NCBI GenBank assembly: GCA_964572825.1
Contig: CAZNGS010000009.1
Location: 1-64,000, forward strand
Direction of reading: 5' to 3'
Origin: CAYVBE01 sp964572825
GTDB taxonomy: Bacteria > Planctomycetota > Brocadiia > SM23-32
Length of the DNA stretch: 64,000 nucleotides
Shown: in pieces, positions 52,746 to 60,516 of the stretch
Numbering within the stretch: the stretch's first letter is position 1
Layout of the letters: each line of letters starts with the position of its first letter
Made by a program: the position numbers and the translations under genes
The notes under the pieces: model-generated
Databases searched by the model: none
The model's input: the letters and a program-made list of their open reading frames with translations, nothing else
What the model was told of the DNA's origin: nothing

Positions 52746-54254
52746 TCACTCCTGTTGGGGCCGAAGCCCGTCCTCTCCCAGTGATTCGTCGTCCTCTGAC
52801 TCTTCCGTTTCGGGGCTGAGCTTCTCCAGCCGCTGCGGATTGAGCCCCAGCGTTTCCTCGGCCTTCAGGAACGCCTGCATCAGCGGCTTGTCCTCCAGGG
52901 CCTCCTTCACTTCTTCCGGGTCATCCGCTACGGCCAGGAGCTGCCGATACTTGACCTCGTCCATACCCTCCGGCAGGTCGTGCCGGGGAGCCGGGGCCGC
53001 TTCGGCGTTGCCCTTATTGTTCGACAGCTTCTCCCGCATCCTTCGCAGGGCGCCGGTTGTCGCCCCGCTGCCGGACGGGGAGGAAGCTTGCTGCTCCCGC
53101 GCGGGGCCCGATGGGGACGGAGTGCCGGTGCCCTCCCGCACCGCGCCCAACGCCTCCGCCAGGGGAACCAGGTCGGCCATCCGGCACATGCGTATCACGG
53201 CCAGCTCCAGCGCGATGCGGCCCGTGCTCTCCCGCCGGGCCCGGAGGGCCGCTTCTCGCAGGAGCTGGATCATGTAGGTAAGCTGATCCTCCGAAAACGC
53301 GCCGCTCTGGCGGGTGAGCGTCTCGGCGCCCGCCGCCGAACCGGCCAGCAGCGGCGCGTCGGCCCCCGCGCAGGAGGCCACCAGCAGGTCGCGCACGTAT
53401 TCGGCCGTCTGCCGGGTAAAATCTTCAATGGAGGTCCCCCCGCTCAACGCCTCGTCCAGCACCTCCAGCGCGGCGGCGGGGTCCTCCTCCGCCACGGCAT
53501 CGATCAGCCGCGTCAGCACGCGCGTATCCACCGCCCCCAGCACGGCCAGCACGTCGGGCATGCGTACGTGGTCGCCGAACGCCGCCAGCTGGTCCAGCGC
53601 GCCCAGGGCGTCCCGCATGCTCCCCCGCGCGGCGCGGGCAATGGCGGGCAGACCGCCCTGCTCGACCTGCAGCCCTTCGTTCTCGCACACGCCCCGCAGG
53701 GCATTCACCAGCTCCGCGTCCGAGATGCGGCGGAAGTCGAACCGCTGACAGCGGCTCCTGACGGTTTCGGGAACGCGCTGCGGATCGGTGGTGGAGAAGA
53801 TGAACTTCACGTGCGGGGGCGGTTCTTCCAGGGTCTTCAGCAGTGCGTTGAAGGCCTCCGTGGTCAGCATGTGGACCTCGTCGATGTAATAGACCTTGAA
53901 GCGGCTTCGGGCCGGGGACAGGCCCGCGTTCTGCCGCAGCTCCCGCACGTTGTCGATGCCCCGGTTGGAGGCCCCGTCGATCTCCAGCACGTCGATGTCG
54001 TTTCCGGCCGCGATGCGCCGGCACGCGTCGCACTCGCAGCAGGGCTTGGGCGTGGGGCCCTGCTCGCAGTTGAGGGCCTTCGCCAGGATGCGGGCCACGG
54101 TCGTCTTGCCGATGCCGCGGGAGCCGCAGAACAGGTAGGCGTGGGCGACGCGGTCCGTGCGCACGGCGTTCTGGAGCGTCCGCGTGACGTGCTGCTGCCC
54201 GATCACGTCCTCGAAGCGCTGAGGGCGGTATTTGCGGGCGAAGACGACGTACAT
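52746..54254 (-). CDS. dnaX: DNA polymerase III subunit tau/gamma
   Basis: A 502-residue clamp-loader subunit. ATG 54254 (YVVFARKYRPQRFEDVIGQ) is chosen; an open extension upstream runs into the SRP RNA and is not real. Walker A GSRGIGKTTVARIL, zinc-site cysteines in CEQGPTPKPCCECDAC and Walker B VYYIDEVHML are intact, with FIFSTTDPQRVPETVRSRC as sensor 1. The C-terminal region (380-502) is low complexity then conserved helices. I see no A-rich frameshift site for a gamma form, though it was not checked exhaustively. Confidence 0.97.
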   Translation of the reverse strand: MYVVFARKYRPQRFEDVIGQQHVTRTLQNAVRTDRVAHAYLFCGSRGIGKTTVARILAKALNCEQGPTPKPCCECDACRRIAAGNDIDVLEIDGASNRGIDNVRELRQNAGLSPARSRFKVYYIDEVHMLTTEAFNALLKTLEEPPPHVKFIFSTTDPQRVPETVRSRCQRFDFRRISDAELVNALRGVCENEGLQVEQGGLPAIARAARGSMRDALGALDQLAAFGDHVRMPDVLAVLGAVDTRVLTRLIDAVAEEDPAAALEVLDEALSGGTSIEDFTRQTAEYVRDLLVASCAGADAPLLAGSAAGAETLTRQSGAFSEDQLTYMIQLLREAALRARRESTGRIALELAVIRMCRMADLVPLAEALGAVREGTGTPSPSGPAREQQASSPSGSGATTGALRRMREKLSNNKGNAEAAPAPRHDLPEGMDEVKYRQLLAVADDPEEVKEALEDKPLMQAFLKAEETLGLNPQRLEKLSPETEESEDDESLGEDGLRPQQE

Positions 54255-54279
54255 CGGCGCTCTCTCGGTCAGGGAAGTT

Positions 54280-54553
54280 GGGCCGTGCGCTCCGATCGGC
54301 CCTGCCTTCCCGGGCAGCAACCCCCGAGCGACTCGGGGCAAGCAACCCCACGGCAGTCCGGGGTACTGCTTATGGCTGCTGGCTTCCGCCCCTGACCAGG
54401 TTCACAGCCGCCCGGCTCCATGGGACCCACCCGTCAATGACGCCCGGGCAGTCCTGTACCACGGGGAGGCAAACAAGCCTCACGAAGTGGTCAGCCCTGC
54501 TGGAGCGGTTTGCAGGTTACAGGGCACCGCTAGCGCCCCGCTTAGCACGGCCC
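54280..54553 (-). ncRNA. ffs: Signal recognition particle RNA, bacterial large type
   Basis: On the minus strand GUGAACCUGGUCAGG and GGCGGAAGCCAGCAGCC (54372-54409) form the domain IV hairpin with its GGAA loop and asymmetric bulges, the Ffh-binding core. Upstream, CUAGCGGUGCCCUGUAACC (about 54515-54533) and the nearby GCAGGG are the Alu-domain signature of large bacterial SRP RNA. The ends are set by pairing GGGCCGUG at the 5' side (54553-54546) with CACGGCCC at the 3' side (54287-54280), giving about 274 bases. The end is 25 bases before dnaX, a common arrangement. With Ffh it targets membrane proteins to the Sec machinery. Confidence 0.9.
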
Positions 54554-54723
54554 GCGTCTCGTCGGAATCTTACATCCGTCCGGTGCACGGTGGGCCATCC
54601 GGTAAGCTATCACAGCCGCCCTCCACGCGCAACCGAAACCGCCCCCGGCCACCTTCCATTTGACCCGGCCGCCCGAGATGCGTATGCTGTTCGACCATCC
54701 GATTTTGTGGCGGGGAATATAGC

Positions 54724-55518
54724 ATGCTCATCATCGGCGAAAGAATCAACGCCACCCGCGGGCCCATCGCCCGCGCACTCAAAGAACGCAACGCGGAGAA
54801 GATCGCACACGAGGCCCGCGTCCAGGCCGAAGCCGGGGCCGACTTTATCGACGTGAACGGCGCCAGCGACCCCTCGCACGAGGCCGAGAACCTGCGGTGG
54901 GCCCTGGAGGTGGTGCAGGAGGCCGTGAACCTGCCGGTCTGCGTGGACTCCGCCAATCCGGACATCCTGCGGGAGGCCGTCGAGCTGGTCGAGTCCGAGC
55001 GAATGATGCTCAACTCCGCTACGGCCGAGGACGGCAAGCTGCAGACGGTCATGGACATCGCCGCCGGCACGGGCGCTCTCGTGGTGGCCCTCGCCATGGA
55101 CGACAGCGGAGCGCCGGACACTGCTGAGCGGCGCGTGTCCGTCGCCGCCCGCCTGATTGAGGCCGCCGAGGAAGCCGGCGTCCCCCGGGAACGGGTTTAC
55201 GTGGACCCCTGCGTGCAGCCCATCGGCACGGACGCCACCCAGGGCATGGAGGTCATCTCGGCGGTGTTCCGCATCATGCAGAACTTCCCCGGGGTGCACA
55301 CCACGTGCGGATTGTCCAACATCAGTTTCGGCCTCCCCAACCGCAGCCTCATCAACCGCACCTACCTGTCCTGCCTGATCGTGGCCGGCCTGGACTCCGC
55401 CATCCTCGATCCCACGGAAGAAGGCATGAAGGAGGCGATATGCGTCGGGAAGGTTCTCGCCGGGCGCGACGAATTCTGCATGGACTACATCCGCGCCATG
55501 CGGGACAGGGAACCGTAG
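54724..55518 (+). CDS. Methyltetrahydrofolate methyltransferase-like (pterin-binding) protein
   Basis: A 264-residue TIM barrel of the DHPS-like pterin-binding family. Landmarks are LIIGERINATRGPIAR, AGADFIDVNGASDPSHE, LPVCVDSANPDIL, VVALAMDDSG, YVDPCVQPIGTD and TTCGLSNISFGLPNR, which match corrinoid-dependent methyltetrahydrofolate methyltransferases (AcsE/MetH-type folate domain) better than dihydropteroate synthase. It would pass a methyl group between CH3-THF and a corrinoid protein. No corrinoid protein or acetyl-CoA synthase genes are nearby. A Wood-Ljungdahl or demethylation role is therefore not established. It is divergent from the SRP RNA. Confidence 0.85.
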   Translation: MLIIGERINATRGPIARALKERNAEKIAHEARVQAEAGADFIDVNGASDPSHEAENLRWALEVVQEAVNLPVCVDSANPDILREAVELVESERMMLNSATAEDGKLQTVMDIAAGTGALVVALAMDDSGAPDTAERRVSVAARLIEAAEEAGVPRERVYVDPCVQPIGTDATQGMEVISAVFRIMQNFPGVHTTCGLSNISFGLPNRSLINRTYLSCLIVAGLDSAILDPTEEGMKEAICVGKVLAGRDEFCMDYIRAMRDREP

Positions 55519-55535
55519 CCCGCCGAAACGGCGGG
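55519..55535. terminator. Hairpin between convergent genes
   Basis: CCCGCCG-AAA-CGGCGGG, seven base pairs with a three-base loop, begins directly after the stop codon at 55518 and precedes the stop of the convergent flavoprotein gene. Confidence 0.6.
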
Positions 55536-55540
55536 GGGGA

Positions 55541-57847
55541 TCAGGACTCGGAGGAAGCCGCCTTTTCCCTGCCCGAGAGGTACCGGTCAATCGACGCGGC
55601 CGCGCGTTTGCCGGCGCCCATTGCCTGGATGACGGTGGCCGCGCCGGTGACGATGTCGCCCCCGGCGTAGACCCCCGGCAGGCTGGTCTGCCCCGTCACA
55701 ACGTCCGCGTCGACGGTGCCCCAATCGGTCACTTTCAGACCCGGCGTGGTCTGCGGGACGAGCGGGTGGGGCCGGTTGCCGTAAGCGACGATCACCATGT
55801 CCACCGAGAACTCCATCTCCGAGCCCTGGATGGGGATGGGTCGCCGGCGCCCGTCCTCGCCCGGCTCACCCAGCTCCATGCGGACACAGCGCAGCCCGCG
55901 AACCCATCCCTTCTCGTCCCCGAGCACCTCGACGGCGTTGTGCAGCCACATGAAGCGGATGCCTTCCTCTCTGCCGTGCTCCAGTTCCGCGTCCCGTGCC
56001 GGCGATTCTTCCACGCTGCGGCGGTAGACGATGTGCACCTCTTTTGCTCCCAGCCGCAGCGCCGTCCTCGCGGAATCCATGGCCACGTTGCCGCCGCCCA
56101 GCACGGCTACCCGGTCCCTGACCATCACCGGCGTGGCATAGTCGGGCCGGTAGCCGCGCATCAGGTTGACCCGCGTGAGGTACTCGTTGGCGCTCAGGAC
56201 GCCGTTGAGGTTTTCCCCCGGTATGTCGCCGAAGATGGGCGTGCCCGCGCCGGAACCGATGAAGACGGCCTCGAAGCCCTCCTCGAACAGGTCCTCGACC
56301 GCGGCCGTCTTGCCCACCACGAAGTTGCAGACGATCTCAACGCCCATCGAGCCCACATACTCCACTTCCTGGGCCACCACTTCCTTGGGAAGCCTGAAGG
56401 CCGGTATGCCGTAGAGCAGCACCCCGCCGGGCTCGTGGAGGGCCTCGAAAACGGTGGGCGCGTATCCCTTCCTGCCCAGTTCGCCGGCGGCCGTCAGTCC
56501 CGCCGGGCCGGAGCCGACCACGGCGACCCGACCCTTCGCGTCCGCCGCGACCGAGGGCGGCTGGACCAATCCCTCCTCCCGCTCGTAATCGGCGGCAAAT
56601 CGCTCCAGGTTGCCGATCGCAACCGATTCTCCCCGGCGGCCCAGCACGCACAGCCCCTCGCACTGGTCCTCCTGGGGACAGACGCGGCCGCATATGGCGG
56701 GCAGGGAGTTGTCCTCCTTCAGCACCCGGGCCGCGCCCGGGAAGTCCTCCTCCGCGATGCGTTGGATGAAGCCCGGGATGTCGATGCCCACCGGGCAGCC
56801 CTCGACGCACTGGGGGTCCCTGCATTGCAGGCAGCGCCGGGCCTCCACGACGGCCTGCTCGGGACGCAGGCCCAGGGGAACCTCCCCGAAATTGCGCACC
56901 CGCACCGCGACGGGCTGCTCGGGCATGGGCTGGCGCGGTATCTGGACGGGCTTCTCTGCGGAACGGCCGGCCTCCAGCAGGGCCTCCTGGAGCCGCGTGT
57001 GCTCCAGGTCGCAGCCGTGCGCGGGCTGGTATTGGGGCAGGTTCCGCTTGCGGAAATCGTCATCGTACTGGCTCAGACGGCGTGCCAGCTCCTGGAAGTC
57101 CACCCGGTGTCCGTCGAACTCCGGCCCGTCCACGCAGGCAAATTTGGTCTCCCCGCCCACTGTCACCCGGCAGCCGCCGCACATACCCGTGCCATCCACC
57201 ATGATGGGGTTGAGGCTCACGATCGTCCTCACGCCGAACGGGCGCGTTACCCCGCTGATGGCGGCCATCATGGGGACGGGCCCCACGGCATAAACGGCGT
57301 CGATCTGCTCCTCGGATTCCAGCATCCCCTGCAGGAGGTCCGTGGGGAACCCGTGGTAACCGGCCGAGCCGTCGTCGGTGGCGATTTCCAGTTCGTCGCA
57401 GGTTCGGTCCATCTCATCGCGCAGGATGAGCAGCTCCTCGGTGCGGGCGCTGATGATCCCGCTCAGACGATCGGCCCGGCGGGCCAGGGCGCTCGCGATC
57501 GGCCAGATGAGGGCGATTCCCACTCCGCCGCCCACCGCCACGGCGTGCGTGGCGGGCAGTATCTCCGTGGGCTGCCCCAGCGGGCCCGCCACGTCCGGGA
57601 CCAGGTCTCCGGGCTCCATGGCGGCAAGCTGGCGGGTGCTGGCGCCGACGGCCTGGAAGATGATGGTGATGGAGAGCGCACGCGGGTCGGCCTGGGCCAC
57701 GGTCAGAGGCACCCGCTCGCCCCGTTCGGTGGGCCGCACGACCACGAACTGCCCCACCTGCCGGGCAACCGCGATGCGGGGGGCGTGGATCGTCATCCGG
57801 TAAATATCGGGAGCCAGCTCTTCTTTGCTGAGTATCTCGAATCTCAT
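55541..57847 (-). CDS. Fused SudB-SudA/NfnAB-type flavoprotein oxidoreductase
   Basis: A 768-residue fusion, ATG 57847 overlapping the galU stop (ATGA). Residues 1-275 form a ferredoxin-NADP reductase-like FAD/NAD domain (VGQFVVVRPTERGERVPLTV, AVAVGGGVGIALIWP) with a [2Fe-2S] site in GMCGGCRVTVGGETKFACVDG. Residues about 300-760 are a glutamate-synthase small-subunit-like flavoprotein, with [4Fe-4S] cysteines in CLQCRDPQCVEGCPVGIDIPGF and CGRVCPQEDQCEGLC, and FAD loop RVAVVGSGPAGLTAAGEL. Two-subunit relatives are sulfide dehydrogenase SudAB and electron-bifurcating NfnAB. Whether it bifurcates electrons or reduces polysulfide is undetermined. Confidence 0.88.
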   Translation of the reverse strand: MRFEILSKEELAPDIYRMTIHAPRIAVARQVGQFVVVRPTERGERVPLTVAQADPRALSITIIFQAVGASTRQLAAMEPGDLVPDVAGPLGQPTEILPATHAVAVGGGVGIALIWPIASALARRADRLSGIISARTEELLILRDEMDRTCDELEIATDDGSAGYHGFPTDLLQGMLESEEQIDAVYAVGPVPMMAAISGVTRPFGVRTIVSLNPIMVDGTGMCGGCRVTVGGETKFACVDGPEFDGHRVDFQELARRLSQYDDDFRKRNLPQYQPAHGCDLEHTRLQEALLEAGRSAEKPVQIPRQPMPEQPVAVRVRNFGEVPLGLRPEQAVVEARRCLQCRDPQCVEGCPVGIDIPGFIQRIAEEDFPGAARVLKEDNSLPAICGRVCPQEDQCEGLCVLGRRGESVAIGNLERFAADYEREEGLVQPPSVAADAKGRVAVVGSGPAGLTAAGELGRKGYAPTVFEALHEPGGVLLYGIPAFRLPKEVVAQEVEYVGSMGVEIVCNFVVGKTAAVEDLFEEGFEAVFIGSGAGTPIFGDIPGENLNGVLSANEYLTRVNLMRGYRPDYATPVMVRDRVAVLGGGNVAMDSARTALRLGAKEVHIVYRRSVEESPARDAELEHGREEGIRFMWLHNAVEVLGDEKGWVRGLRCVRMELGEPGEDGRRRPIPIQGSEMEFSVDMVIVAYGNRPHPLVPQTTPGLKVTDWGTVDADVVTGQTSLPGVYAGGDIVTGAATVIQAMGAGKRAAASIDRYLSGREKAASSES

Positions 57848-58788
57848 GGGCTGCCGAACATGTTGGAGAGCTCGGACCACCATTGCTGTGCCTGCGACCG
57901 CAGAGCGCCGGCCAGGGTCAGCGCCAACTGCGCCTCCAGCATCCCCGCCGGAGTCCCCACGTCGAACCTGGCCCCATCCACCACCAGGCCCCGGTAGGGT
58001 TCGGCCTCCGCCAACAGGTCCTGGGCCATGGTGAGCTGGAACTCGCCCCGCTGCCGTCGTCCCTCCCGGATCATGCGTTCCAGGATGTCGAAAATGCCCG
58101 GCGTGAACACGTGCATGCCGAAGTGGGTCAGGTAGCGCCCGTCCCCCAGCCCGGGGACCCGGCACCGTTCCCTGGCCACCTGGACGCTGGGTTTCTCGAT
58201 GAACCCCTCCACCTCTATCAAACTCGGAATGGCGTCCGCCGGACGGCCCCGTGCGACCCCGAAACGGCCCACCGCTCCCTCGGGCGAGGGCGTCAATGCG
58301 GTGAGACTGGCCCCTTCGAAAACGGTCACAAGCTGTCCAGCGCAGGGCCGCTCCGTACGGCTGATGTAGACGTGGTCGCCCAGCAACGCCAGGAAGGGCT
58401 CGTCCCCCACCCAGTCGCGTGCGCACCAGATGGCGTGTCCCAGCCCTTGCTGTTCCTCCTGGGGGACGAAACTCAGACGCTCGCCCATCTCCTGCAGCCT
58501 GTCCGACCACTGGAAGGCCCATTTCTTGCCTTCGTAGTGGGGGCGCGCGTGCTCGGGCATCGCTCTAAAGTAGCGGCGGAACTCCTCGCGCGCGCCGGGC
58601 TGGCACACAATGCAGACCTCCTCCACCCCGGCCGCCAGCGCCTCCTCCACGCCCATTTGCACCACGGGCTTGGTATACCCGTCGCGGTCCACCAGCGGAA
58701 AAAGCTCTTTGCGCACGCAGGAACTGGCCGGGTACTGGCGCGTGCCCATGCCGGCGGCCGGGATTACGGCCTTCTGCACCATTGTCAT
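57844..58788 (-). CDS. galU: UTP-glucose-1-phosphate uridylyltransferase
   Basis: A 314-residue nucleotidyltransferase starting at ATG 58788 (MTMVQKAVIPAAGMGTRQYP) behind AGGGGC; extension upstream is unsupported. The catalytic glycine loop is PAAGMGTRQYPASS, followed by RKELFPLVDRDGYTKPVV (KELxP family motif), FVPQEEQQGLGHAIWCA, LALLGDHVYI, EGFIEKPS and FDVGTPAGML. It makes UDP-glucose for envelope polysaccharide. The SudAB-like gene follows with a four-base overlap. Confidence 0.9.
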   Translation of the reverse strand: MTMVQKAVIPAAGMGTRQYPASSCVRKELFPLVDRDGYTKPVVQMGVEEALAAGVEEVCIVCQPGAREEFRRYFRAMPEHARPHYEGKKWAFQWSDRLQEMGERLSFVPQEEQQGLGHAIWCARDWVGDEPFLALLGDHVYISRTERPCAGQLVTVFEGASLTALTPSPEGAVGRFGVARGRPADAIPSLIEVEGFIEKPSVQVARERCRVPGLGDGRYLTHFGMHVFTPGIFDILERMIREGRRQRGEFQLTMAQDLLAEAEPYRGLVVDGARFDVGTPAGMLEAQLALTLAGALRSQAQQWWSELSNMFGSP

Positions 58789-58880
58789 ATCGGAGCCCCT
58801 TGATGGCAGAGCTTGTTCTACAGTCCGGCCTGCGCCGGAAAGGGATGCGGCGCCGCGAGGCGGCAAGGCGCAAGCCCTTC

Positions 58881-58908
58881 ATTCTAACGCGACACCGTGG
58901 GACTGCAA
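58881..58908 (-). promoter_or_regulatory. Sigma-70 promoter of galU
   Basis: TTGCAG (58908-58903), a 16-base spacer and TAGAAT (58886-58881) read leftward. Transcription starts near 58874, with an 86-base leader to galU. A weaker plus-strand pair, TTGTCT (58926-58931) and TATGAA (58949-58954) at 17 bases, could serve the GH1 gene. Confidence 0.55.
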
Positions 58909-59028
58909 AATGCCGGCGCGGACGGTTGTCTTTCGACCGGTGCTCTGATATGAAAGAGGATCGCCAGATGAAGGCATGCAGGGCAGAGACCGCTGGCTCA
59001 ACGGCACTGCCCGACAGGAGCGAACGTC

Positions 59029-60354
59029 ATGATGACCTTTCCGGAGGGTTTCGTCTGGGGTGCTGCCACGTCCGCCTTCCAGGTCGAAGGGGCAGCGCGC
59101 GAAGACGGCAAAGCCCCCTCCATATGGGACACCCACGTGCACAAGCCGGGCACGGTCCGAGACGGCTCAAACGCCGACATCGCCGCCGACAGCTACCACC
59201 GCTGGCGGGAGGACATCGAGTGCCTGAACGAGCTGGGCGCCGATGCCTACCGGTTCTCCATCTCCTGGCCCCGGGTCATTCCGGACGGACGCGGCCCCGG
59301 GAACCAGAAGGGCTTCGACTATTACAACCGCCTGATCGACGCCCTGCTGGAGAACGGCATCACTCCCTACGTCACCCTCTACCACTGGGACCTGCCGCAG
59401 GCCCTGGAGGACCAGGTGGGCTGGGAAAGCCGGGAGATGGCGGGCATTTTCGCGGACTACGCCGGCCGCATGGTCGCCGCCTTCGGCGACCGCGTCACCC
59501 ACTGGCTGACGTTCAACGAAATGCACGCCCTCGTCGATCAGGGCTACGGTACGGGAACCAAGGCGCCCGGGAAGAAACTGCCCGAAAAAGAGGTCACGCA
59601 GGTCTATCACCACGTTCTGCTCGCCCACGGGAAGGCCGTCCGCCGCATGCGCGCCGAGCGGGATGGCCTGCAGATCGGCACGGCAGAGAATCCTCGCGCC
59701 TGCGTGCCCGTCGTCGCCACGGAGGAGAACATCCGGGCTGCACGCATCGCGTGGGACCGCCAGATCGGGTTCCTCTTCGAGCCCATGTACAACGGGCGCT
59801 ACCCGGACGGGCTCGGCGTGTGTCCAGATGTGCGTGAGGGGGATATGGAGACCATCCGGGCAGACCTCGACCTGGTGGGGCTCAACTTCTACTTTGGCAC
59901 CTACGTGGAGGCCAGCGACGAGCCGCCGTACTACCGCCGGTTCCCCTGGCCGGAATACCACCCTGCCGCGCCATCCGAGGGATGGATCCGGATGATTCCG
60001 GAGGTCGTCTACTGGGGGGTGCGCTTCGCCGCCGAGAGATACGACGTCCCGGCCATCTACGTCTTCGAGAACGGTTTCCCCCTGCCCGGGGACGAGGACC
60101 CGGAACAGAACCTGAACGACGTGTCGCGCATCATGTTCGTGCGCAGCTACCTGACCGCCCTCCACCGGGCCGTTCGGGAGGGCTACCCGGTCAAAGGATA
60201 CTTCTACTGGACGCTGATGGATTCCTTCGAATGGGCCAGCGGCTTCGGGAGCCGTTTTGGCCTCTACCGGACCGATTTCGAAACCCTGGAGAGGACGCCC
60301 CGGCTGAGCGCCCGCTGGTACGGCGAGGTGGCGGCGCGTAACGCCATTGTCTGA
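59029..60354 (+). CDS. GH1 family beta-glucosidase-like enzyme
   Basis: A 441-residue TIM barrel starting at ATG 59029 behind AGGAGC. The N-terminal signature FPEGFVWGAATSAFQVEGA is that of GH1, the acid/base Glu is in HWLTFNEMHALVDQG, and the nucleophile Glu is in AIYVFENGFPLPG (usually TENG). There is no signal peptide, so it is cytoplasmic. It hydrolyses beta-glucosides or related disaccharides. NEM rather than NEP and FENG rather than TENG suggest altered substrate preference. Confidence 0.93.
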   Translation: MMTFPEGFVWGAATSAFQVEGAAREDGKAPSIWDTHVHKPGTVRDGSNADIAADSYHRWREDIECLNELGADAYRFSISWPRVIPDGRGPGNQKGFDYYNRLIDALLENGITPYVTLYHWDLPQALEDQVGWESREMAGIFADYAGRMVAAFGDRVTHWLTFNEMHALVDQGYGTGTKAPGKKLPEKEVTQVYHHVLLAHGKAVRRMRAERDGLQIGTAENPRACVPVVATEENIRAARIAWDRQIGFLFEPMYNGRYPDGLGVCPDVREGDMETIRADLDLVGLNFYFGTYVEASDEPPYYRRFPWPEYHPAAPSEGWIRMIPEVVYWGVRFAAERYDVPAIYVFENGFPLPGDEDPEQNLNDVSRIMFVRSYLTALHRAVREGYPVKGYFYWTLMDSFEWASGFGSRFGLYRTDFETLERTPRLSARWYGEVAARNAIV

Positions 60355-60516
60355 CGCCGCGGGCCCGGACCATTGCAGCGAGCGTCTCCTGCGGCCCTAT
60401 CAGTAAACCAGCACAAAACCCGGGTCTACCGCGGGCGGCCGCGACCGGTCGCAATACAGTATGCGCAAAGACCGCGTTTCCACCCGAGGTTCGCCTTCCG
60501 CCTGGAGGGACGTGAA

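Noticed and set aside
54255..54341. N-terminal extension of dnaX
   Set aside because: The extension overlaps the 3' half of the SRP RNA, whereas the ATG at 54254 gives the conserved protein start.
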